A stretch of 5,206 nucleotides of DNA. Origin: Campylobacterota bacterium (GTDB lineage Bacteria > Campylobacterota > Campylobacteria > Campylobacterales > SZUA-545). Below the pieces are notes generated by a model. It worked only from the letters and a program-made list of their open reading frames with translations. It was not told the origin of the DNA and did not search any database. The translations under genes were made by a program, and so were the position numbers. This document shows, in pieces, positions 1-5,206 of the stretch. Numbering within the stretch: position 1 is the stretch's first letter; each line of letters opens with the position of its first letter. The stretch spans positions 1-5,206 of the forward strand of contig PWVP01000224.1 of NCBI GenBank assembly GCA_003561815.1, read 5' to 3'.

Positions 1-932
1 ACCAGGATGTCGTGTTCCGCCAAGATAGCAGGAACCTGATGCTTCTCTACTTGGCCCTCGAAGTGAATGTCGCGACCAATGCCCACCGTCTCGGCCAACC
101 GTCGTAAGCGTCTTTCGTGATCAGGGTGTCCGCTGCCAACCACAGTAAGAAGAGGTTTTAGATCAGGACGTCTCCTCTTGATGTGGGAGACAGCCTCCAC
201 GGCCGTATGCACGCCCTTGTGTGGGCCTAGCCCGCCCACGTAGACAATGCGGGGTGCTTCTTTATCGAACAATGAAGTATGAGGTTGATGGTCGACGAAA
301 GGCTCCAACCCGATACCGCACAGCACCACACTAGCATCCTCAAAGGCTGGGATCTCAGCGGCGAGCTTCTGCTTCAGGAATTGGCTCCCGCAGGCTACAT
401 TCCGGAATTCCAGTGATGGCGGATACCCTTCCCGCTTCAGACGGCGGAGCGCTACCCGAGAGAGATAAGGCATCAACAGCCGCCCCACAGTCCCCGTAGC
501 CTCGGTAAGCCAGTAGCGTGTGTGCACATCCGGCTCAAGTGGCCAAAGGTCCTCAAGCCAATAGGCCACCGGCACACCACTGTGCTCTGCGACGGCCGGC
601 ACCCAGCGCGATAGGTTCCACATGCCCCAGAAAAGAATAGCGTCAGGGGCGATGTCCGCTATCGCAGATTGAACAGCAGCGGTATTATGCTTTTCTTCAT
701 AGTCGCGTCGAAGGAAGAAACGCGGTGGACTGTAGTGTTCGAGATCCGCCTCAAGGAAGAGTGTTCGTGTAATATGCCCAGCCCGCGCATGGGCCGCGAC
801 GCCGTGGCGACTGGTCAGAACACGCACATCGTGTCCGCGGTCACGGAGCGCGTCGGTTACTTCTTGGCAGTGCTTCTCATAGCCGCCGATGTCGTGAGGT
901 GGGTAGAAACTGGAGACAAACAGAGTCCGCAT
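1..932 (-). CDS. GT-B family-4 glycosyltransferase, 3' end beyond window
   Basis: This reading frame is open from the ATG at 932-930 to the left edge: 310 complete codons and no stop. Residues 1-19 (MRTLFVSSFYPPHDIGGYE) are the typical start of a GT4 retaining glycosyltransferase, with the Gly-Gly loop at 16-17 after the first beta strand. The hinge and donor-domain start appear as GIGLEPF at 206-212 and YVGGLGPHKG at 231-240, which carries the basic residue expected at the donor phosphates, followed by VVGSG at 264-268. The E-x7-E donor motif and the last roughly 80-100 residues should lie outside the window. The enzyme probably transfers a sugar from a nucleotide-sugar donor to a growing glycan in the cytoplasm; donor and acceptor cannot be read from the sequence. 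Its ATG overlaps the stop of the preceding GT4 gene by one base (TAATG). No Shine-Dalgarno sequence precedes it, so it is probably translated by re-initiation. The family call is firm. Confidence 0.9.
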   Translation of the reverse strand, partial: MRTLFVSSFYPPHDIGGYEKHCQEVTDALRDRGHDVRVLTSRHGVAAHARAGHITRTLFLEADLEHYSPPRFFLRRDYEEKHNTAAVQSAIADIAPDAILFWGMWNLSRWVPAVAEHSGVPVAYWLEDLWPLEPDVHTRYWLTEATGTVGRLLMPYLSRVALRRLKREGYPPSLEFRNVACGSQFLKQKLAAEIPAFEDASVVLCGIGLEPFVDHQPHTSLFDKEAPRIVYVGGLGPHKGVHTAVEAVSHIKRRRPDLKPLLTVVGSGHPDHERRLRRLAETVGIGRDIHFEGQVEKHQVPAILAEHDIL

Positions 933-2179
933 TAGCGATCCGAGACGAGCCCGCAAAGGGGCGAGCGCCCTTCCACGAGGGCTCGATACACCGCGACTTG
1001 CCTTGCCATCACATCGTTGATGTCGAAGAGCCGGCGTGCTCGTCTGCGTGATTCCTGGCTCATCCTATCTCTGAGCCATGGTGAAGCAGAGAGCTCGAGT
1101 ATCGCGTCGGACAGAGCGCGAGCGTCGTCCACCGGGACGAGTAAGCCAGTGAGCCCGTCGTCGACAATCTCAGGAATGCCGTTCACCGGTGTCGCCACCT
1201 GCGGGGTCCCTACGGCAAGCGCTTCTATCAACACACGAGGCAACGTTTCAAAGCGAGAGGGTAAGACGATCATATCAGCTTGATGCAGATAGTGTCGCAC
1301 TTCATCTTGCGGCACCGCGTGCACGTGCTCGGCCCAGCTTGCTGCTTCCTGCATAAACCCGTCGTGCCGGGCCTCCATGTCACGCGCAACGTTTCCTAGA
1401 AAGACAACCCGGGCTCGAGGCTCTACATCGTGCACCATTCTGAGCGCATCAAGAAGGGTATCGCACCCCTTGCGTAGCTCGATTCGCCCGAGATACAGAA
1501 TCGATACACAGCCCTTATCCCTTGAAGCCCTACTTGAGGGCTGGTTCCATGCGGAGTAATCGACACCGTGTGGCAACGAGCCTATTCGCGAAGGCTCGAC
1601 GCCAAAAACCGATTGATAGTGTTCTACCCGCTCAACTGACACTGCGAGGACGAAATCCGCGCGACGGACGGACAGACGCTCGAGGGCGAGCTGGAACCTG
1701 GCGCCACACCAATTCGCGTGCTGCAGTGATAGATCGAGATATCCGTGACTGCGAACCAGTATCGGAGGCCAGCGCGAGGCCCCCATTAGCCCCCACGAGC
1801 CCAAACCATAGGAATCCGCAACTTCGATGACATCAAAGGGACTCGCCGAGTGGAGGCCCCTGACCACCCGCCAAGCACCTACCGAGTTCTCAAGAAGATC
1901 CCAGCCACAGTAGGCCTCTCGCAATACACCCAAGCCCGGGATGCGCGAAGCGTATGTCAGCAGCCGCCTGGGTCGGATACGCACCGGCGACACCTGATGG
2001 AGCTGAACACCTCCATCGTCAAGCGTCTTGCGATCATCACGGCGTGCGACGACGATCACGTGTACATCGTGTCCGTGCGCGGCAAGCCACTGAGCAGCAT
2101 CTCTGGTGTAGGTGGCGATCCCACCGAACGGAGGGCACAGCGCGTACTCTGGCGTGACGAAGCATATCCGTAAGGCCAT
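932..2179 (-). CDS. GT-B family-4 glycosyltransferase
   Basis: A complete 415-residue protein, normal for GT4. The N-terminal domain opens with MALRICFVTPEY and has the glycine loop PPFGGIATY (about 16-24). SHGYLDL (144-150) lies in the acceptor domain. LPHGVDYSAW (202-211) marks the domain hinge. The C-terminal donor domain has LYLGRIELRKG (228-238), with the Arg and Lys expected to contact the nucleotide diphosphate. It also has the E-x7-E signature ETLPRVLIE (E311 and E319), followed by GTPQVATPVNGIPEIV. All key positions are intact, so the enzyme should be active as a retaining sugar transferase at the cytoplasmic membrane face; its substrates are unknown. I chose the ATG at 2179 over an in-frame ATG at 2209. 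The later one follows a strong purine-rich ribosome site and starts at the conserved first strand; the earlier one has no such site and would add a non-conserved MTGAQPVEEE. The stop overlaps the start of the next GT4. Confidence 0.92.
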   Translation of the reverse strand: MALRICFVTPEYALCPPFGGIATYTRDAAQWLAAHGHDVHVIVVARRDDRKTLDDGGVQLHQVSPVRIRPRRLLTYASRIPGLGVLREAYCGWDLLENSVGAWRVVRGLHSASPFDVIEVADSYGLGSWGLMGASRWPPILVRSHGYLDLSLQHANWCGARFQLALERLSVRRADFVLAVSVERVEHYQSVFGVEPSRIGSLPHGVDYSAWNQPSSRASRDKGCVSILYLGRIELRKGCDTLLDALRMVHDVEPRARVVFLGNVARDMEARHDGFMQEAASWAEHVHAVPQDEVRHYLHQADMIVLPSRFETLPRVLIEALAVGTPQVATPVNGIPEIVDDGLTGLLVPVDDARALSDAILELSASPWLRDRMSQESRRRARRLFDINDVMARQVAVYRALVEGRSPLCGLVSDR

Positions 2180-2189
2180 CTCCTCCTCC
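2180..2189 (-). promoter_or_regulatory. Strong Shine-Dalgarno sequence that decides the GT4 start
   Basis: On the minus strand the ten bases before the ATG at 2179 read GGAGGAGGAG. GGAGG ends five bases before the ATG, and AGGAGG two bases before it. The alternative ATG at 2209 has no such purine tract, which supports the 415-residue form. It sits in the only real intergenic gap of the operon (2180-2218), so this transferase can be loaded with ribosomes independently of the propeller gene. Confidence 0.75.
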
Positions 2190-2218
2190 ACAGGCTGAGC
2201 GCCGGTCATAATAGGCGT

Positions 2219-3667
2219 CTAACGATACCGGCGCCGGAGCTGGTCGGCGAGCACGATGGCAACCAGCGCCAGTGACAATGTGCCACCAACCACGACAGGA
2301 AACGCAGGGGAAGACCTGGAGGTGTCCGAGAGGACAACCGCGGCATCGTCGACGGCACCAGCCGCTGGCTCAACTGTCGGGGGGACTCTTGCTGTGGCAG
2401 CGATGTCCTGCCCCTGCAACGTCGAGACTGGTGTGCGATCAACTGATGTCACCGTGTCCAGCGGGGGCACAGGGAGGTTCTTCACCGTGTAGTAGAGTCC
2501 CGGGCCCCAAAACGGCATAATGACAACTACTAACTGGTTGCCGTTGACGATGGCTAGCCGTGTGTTCTCGGTCTGCTCGGGAACTGGTCGCAGATCTAGC
2601 GGCGTCGACAAACCCTCCCCGGCCCAGAACGCATATTCCCCATCTCCGGTGATGACATGGAGGACTCCTTGGCTGTCCAAAGCCATATCGAGATAGCCGG
2701 ACTGGCCTCTGCGGATGCCGAGGGTCAAAGGTTCCTGCCAAGTAGCTCCATCATCGTAGGAGCGCTGTAAGAACCGACCTTCGTTTCGACTCGCGATACC
2801 GGCTTGCCAGCCCACGTATACAGCACCGTCGGCTGTCGCCAATAGATTGATACCGCTGTTGGCTAGCTCCCCGAACCGTACGGGTTCAGCCCAAGATGCG
2901 CCGCCATCGCTGGTCTTAGTGTAGAAGATCTCATTGTGCTCCGCCGGCCCATCGGCGGCAGGGTACTGGTTCCAGACGATATGCACCTGCCCGTCCAGTC
3001 CAACGTCGAGACGCGGTGCGGACATCCACACGTCTGGAGTGCTCTGACCGATCTGAATCGGAGCGGACCAATCCTGGCCTTTGGCATCAGAGTATGCGTA
3101 GTAAGCATCCCCTCTGTAAACAGCATATACGACGTGGAATGCACCAGACGCGTCCTGTTTGACATCCATAGGCCCGGCGGCGCTTCGTCGCGGAACGATG
3201 ACTGCCTCTGGGGTGGACCAGCCGCGCGGAGAAGTGGCCGCATCAGCCCAGGCCCAGCTGTGCATCACCGAATCAGATGCCCAGAAGAGGTGGAGCCTAC
3301 CGTCGCGAGCCGCCACAAGACTTGGAACTCCGAGTGCGAAATTCGCGGCCGGCGCCAGTATGTCTATTGGATGGGTCCAGCTCGCACCATCCCAACGACT
3401 GTAGTAGTACGCACTTTCGTCGCGAGGTGCCCACACGAGATGTGCAGAGCCAGACGGATCTGAGACTAACGCCGTCAAGTAGCTGTTCACCATACCCTCG
3501 TACAGAACGGCAAGGGGCATCCACTCAGCGCCCCCCTGTGCGAGAGCTACTATCGGACGCCAGGCTACAAGTCCAAGCATCACACACAGACTTACAAGAT
3601 GTGTCAAGATGCAGTCCACAACGGACCACCGCGGCTCACGATCTTGGTGGCGCACATCGATCATCAC
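2219..3667 (-). CDS. Membrane-anchored sialidase/BNR-like beta-propeller protein
   Basis: A 482-residue protein. Residues 14-43 form a signal peptide: a hydrophobic run from about I20 to V34 and a likely signal-peptidase I site after VALA43. Residues about 70-402 hold seven degenerate modules of about 50 residues. Each has a D-x-G-x-L/V-H-L/V strand, and the better ones end in an Asp-box-like turn such as TSDGGASWAEP (252-262), SYDDGATWQEP (303-313) and WDGASWTHP (92-100). This is the sialidase-like propeller pattern. A Thr/Ser/Pro/Val-rich stalk (about 403-455) follows, then a transmembrane helix (about 456-474) and the basic tail RRRYR, predicting an exported domain held by its C terminus. 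I see no FRIP-like motif or clear catalytic Arg triad, so calling it a sialidase would be unsafe; a glycan- or protein-binding role is more likely. The GTG at 3667 overlaps the GT2 stop by four bases (GTGA). The ATG at 3664 is an equally possible start and changes the protein by one residue. Confidence 0.85.
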   Translation of the reverse strand: MMIDVRHQDREPRWSVVDCILTHLVSLCVMLGLVAWRPIVALAQGGAEWMPLAVLYEGMVNSYLTALVSDPSGSAHLVWAPRDESAYYYSRWDGASWTHPIDILAPAANFALGVPSLVAARDGRLHLFWASDSVMHSWAWADAATSPRGWSTPEAVIVPRRSAAGPMDVKQDASGAFHVVYAVYRGDAYYAYSDAKGQDWSAPIQIGQSTPDVWMSAPRLDVGLDGQVHIVWNQYPAADGPAEHNEIFYTKTSDGGASWAEPVRFGELANSGINLLATADGAVYVGWQAGIASRNEGRFLQRSYDDGATWQEPLTLGIRRGQSGYLDMALDSQGVLHVITGDGEYAFWAGEGLSTPLDLRPVPEQTENTRLAIVNGNQLVVVIMPFWGPGLYYTVKNLPVPPLDTVTSVDRTPVSTLQGQDIAATARVPPTVEPAAGAVDDAAVVLSDTSRSSPAFPVVVGGTLSLALVAIVLADQLRRRYR

Positions 3668-4773
3668 GTCTCGCCCCGCTGAAGCTGACGGGACAGCCGC
3701 CTATAGTGCCCTCGCAGTCTGTCAGCGTATTGCTCACCCAGGAGTAGGTCTGCAGCTATCGATAACACGCCTGGATTTCGGAGCCACGATGGGTCGTTCC
3801 GGATCATCTGCACCAGGCAGTGGCGGGCTGTCCGTCTCGCAATGTGCTCCGTGCGAGTAGTGAAGACATAATAGGCACATGCACGGCCCAATGCACGGGT
3901 CAACCACGCATCAGGAAGTGTATACTCCTCTTGCCATTTGGCCAGTGTGCGGCGAACGACAGCCAAACCTTCCTCGGGGCCACCCGCCGCTCTAGCCTTC
4001 TCCACAACCAGCTCGGCCGTATAGTTGCTCTTGGCCTCTCGGATGATACTGTCGTAGTGGGGACCAAGATGGTCGCTGAACGCCTCGTACATGCGAAGTA
4101 GACCATCAAACCGCTGGTCGTAACTGCGACTGGTGTACACCCCTCCTTGATGCTTCCGATAGACGCCCATGACCTCATCGAGATAGAACAGTGGGCCCTT
4201 CTGAGCCAACAGCAGGTAGAGCGGATGATCTCCTGTGTCCAGGGTGTAGTACCAGGTAGGCAAGTCACCGACCCAGAGCCGACGATATATGACGGAGCAC
4301 GTAGGGACAGGGTTAGTAATGAGGACATCCGCCAGGCCGAACGTAAATTGCTGCACGTCGACAAGATACGGTTCGATATCCCGTGTCCCGTCTTCACGCT
4401 CCACATAGACGTTGTGGAAAGCGAACGCATACCTCGGATGCGTGTCCAGGAAGTCCACCTGCTTCTGCAGCTTGTGCGGATCTGTCCAGTAGTCGTCGCC
4501 CTCACACAACGCAATGTACTCACCTCGGCATGCCTCGCGCGTTCTTCTCCCGTTCTCCCGCATGCCCAGGTTTTTCTCACGCAACAGGGCTCGAATCTTG
4601 TTCGGACATCTCTGCGCGTAGTCGATAACGATCTCCCGCGTCCCGTCCGTCGAGCAGTCCTCGCCGATCACCAGCTCATACGGGAAGTCCGTCTCCTGCA
4701 TCAGCACGCCCTCAATGGCCTGGGCGATGAACTTCTCGTGATTGTACGTGACCATGTGCACGCTGACCTTCAT
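3664..4773 (-). CDS. Family-2 (GT-A) glycosyltransferase
   Basis: A 369-residue protein starting MKVSVHMVTYNHEKF, the standard first strand of GT2 inverting transferases. GEDCSTDGT (37-45) is the nucleotide-binding loop. EGDDYW (91-96) is the DxD-like metal and sugar-nucleotide site. TGDHPL (180-185) lies where the acceptor-side catalytic acid usually sits. YRKHQGG (205-211) closes the GT-A core. About 150 further residues (220-369) are probably helical and rich in Arg and Tyr; I see no transmembrane segment, so the protein is cytosolic or peripheral. It probably adds one sugar to a lipid-linked glycan; donor and acceptor are unknown. The ATG at 4773 is preferred because it starts exactly at the conserved strand, has a good ribosome site and overlaps the upstream stop as ATGA. 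The frame stays open to about 5145, and an in-frame ATG at 4839, also with a purine-rich site (AGAGGTGAGGG), could add 22 residues that look non-conserved. Confidence 0.92.
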   Translation of the reverse strand: MKVSVHMVTYNHEKFIAQAIEGVLMQETDFPYELVIGEDCSTDGTREIVIDYAQRCPNKIRALLREKNLGMRENGRRTREACRGEYIALCEGDDYWTDPHKLQKQVDFLDTHPRYAFAFHNVYVEREDGTRDIEPYLVDVQQFTFGLADVLITNPVPTCSVIYRRLWVGDLPTWYYTLDTGDHPLYLLLAQKGPLFYLDEVMGVYRKHQGGVYTSRSYDQRFDGLLRMYEAFSDHLGPHYDSIIREAKSNYTAELVVEKARAAGGPEEGLAVVRRTLAKWQEEYTLPDAWLTRALGRACAYYVFTTRTEHIARRTARHCLVQMIRNDPSWLRNPGVLSIAADLLLGEQYADRLRGHYRRLSRQLQRGET

Positions 4774-5084
4774 TCGCGCCTCCGGACGGAAGACGGGGTG
4801 CCGAGAGTTACCTCGGGTGCCGGTACTGGCAACTCCCATCGTTCCCTCACCTCTGAACCGTTCGTTGCTACGTCGCAGATCGTGCTGATCTCCCCTGGCC
4901 CGACCGCCGTGCCCGTCGGCAGGGACGTGAACCGCTCCGTCAGCCGCTCCGTGTGGGGCAACAGGTGCCCCGCCTCGGGAAGGCGCGAACGGTAGGACTC
5001 CATCCGCTGGCAGCCTGGGTCGAAGTAACGCCGCGCCAGCACGTTCGACGCGCCCAGGGTCTCGATCAGCTCGTCGCGGCTCCC
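4770..5084 (-). pseudogene. 3'-terminal remnant of a DegT/DnrJ/EryC1-type sugar aminotransferase
   Basis: In this frame the sequence encodes the last 100 or so residues of a PLP-dependent sugar aminotransferase. Recognisable stretches are SRDELIETL, then SNVLARRYFDPGCQRMESYRS, then LPHTERLTERFTSLPTGTAV, which match the C-terminal domain of DegT/DnrJ/EryC1/StrS enzymes that aminate nucleotide-linked keto-sugars. Full-length members have about 370-400 residues, with the PLP lysine far upstream of this part. The frame opens only at a TTG at 5144 and has stops at 5165-5163 and 5183-5181. The other two minus frames are also closed, at 5148-5146, 5143-5141 and about 5088-5086. Residues before SRDEL do not resemble the family. 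I therefore read it as a truncated, inactive gene. The tail after about NGSEVRERW also looks unrelated to the family. Its TGA overlaps the GT2 start as ATGA. The substrate sugar cannot be named. An assembly error, or a functional short protein, cannot be excluded. Confidence 0.75.
4779..4784 (-). promoter_or_regulatory. Shine-Dalgarno sequence of the GT2 gene
   Basis: On the minus strand CGGAGG stands five bases (CGCGA) before the ATG at 4773. It lies inside the last codons of the aminotransferase remnant, as expected for translationally coupled genes, and supports the start at 4773 over the longer open frame. Confidence 0.65.
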
Positions 5085-5206
5085 TATCCTGCAACCGATG
5101 CACGAGAAAACGGAGGCGTGAGCGGCGTCGGATAGCAGTCTCAAGCTAGGCCGCCGGCCATCTTACTCGGTGCTTCGGCGTCACCCGGCCGGCCCGAGAG
5201 GTGCAT
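5085..5206. other. GC-rich stretch with no recognisable gene
   Basis: All three minus-strand frames contain stops here, and none continues the aminotransferase upstream. A 21-codon minus frame starts with an ATG at the right edge (5206) and ends with TGA at 5143-5141; it is too short and too near the edge to call. I see no convincing promoter, terminator hairpin or insertion-sequence end. The stretch is GC-rich, like the remnant next to it, and is the likely place of the recombination that removed the front of the aminotransferase gene. Confidence 0.5.

Noticed and set aside
957..970. A GGGCG/CGCCC pair as a terminator between the two GT4 genes.
   Set aside because: The loop would be only two bases, there is no T-run, and it lies inside coding sequence just before an overlapping start codon.
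3560..3620. A lipoprotein signal in the propeller protein, with Cys at residues 19 and 28.
   Set aside because: The residues before each Cys (VVD and VSL) do not fit a lipobox, and a normal Ala-x-Ala cleavage site follows at VALA43.
2219..3667. Calling the propeller protein an active exo-alpha-sialidase.
   Set aside because: Asp-box-like turns alone are shared with many non-enzymatic propellers, and I could not find the FRIP-like motif or the catalytic Arg/Tyr/Glu set.
4147..4995. A 282-residue plus-strand reading frame opposite the GT2 gene.
   Set aside because: It lies antisense to a gene with intact family motifs. Its product has no recognisable domain, and such open antisense frames are common in GC-rich genes.
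4774..5103. The GT2 reading frame extended upstream by 110 residues to a GTG at 5103.
   Set aside because: The added part is Arg/Ala/Gly/Pro-rich and resembles no GT2 N terminus. The same bases in another frame give a clear aminotransferase C terminus, so the extension is an out-of-frame shadow.
5085..5136. A CTATCC/GGATAG inverted pair flanking about 40 bases, as a possible insertion-sequence end.
   Set aside because: Only six bases pair, with no target duplication or transposase sequence nearby; this is expected by chance.
5110..5145. A TTGAGA hexamer on the minus strand (from 5144) as a -35 box for the operon.
   Set aside because: No AT-rich -10 element lies at the right spacing in this GC-rich stretch.

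Overview
The window is part of a surface-polysaccharide or glycoconjugate glycosylation locus. All recognisable genes are on the minus strand, so transcription runs from the right edge to the left. In that order they are: a 3'-terminal remnant of a DegT/DnrJ/EryC1-type sugar aminotransferase (about 5084-4770), a family-2 glycosyltransferase (4773-3664), a membrane-anchored beta-propeller protein with sialidase/BNR-like repeats (3667-2219), a GT-B family-4 glycosyltransferase (2179-932), and a second GT-B family-4 glycosyltransferase that runs off the left edge (932-1).

The genes are packed as one operon. The aminotransferase remnant and the GT2 share ATGA. The GT2 and the propeller gene share GTGA. 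The two family-4 enzymes share one base in TAATG. Only the propeller/GT4 junction has a gap (39 bases), and there the GT4 has its own strong Shine-Dalgarno sequence. The three transferases would add sugars one after another to a lipid-linked or protein-linked acceptor at the cytoplasmic face. The propeller protein is predicted to be exported and held in the membrane by a C-terminal helix, so it would act outside the cytoplasm. No flippase, polymerase, priming transferase, tRNA, rRNA, CRISPR array or intact mobile element is visible.

The right end (4861-5206) is about 68% G+C by direct count. Nine 60-base lines sampled from the transferase and propeller genes average about 56%. The aminotransferase remnant has no open frame upstream of about 5145, so the right end looks like a recombination scar where a lower-GC cassette meets older sequence. 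The source is a bacterium of moderate to high GC. Membrane-anchored sialidase-like propellers inside glycosyltransferase clusters recall Chloroflexota, but this is a weak inference and the sequence does not prove it.
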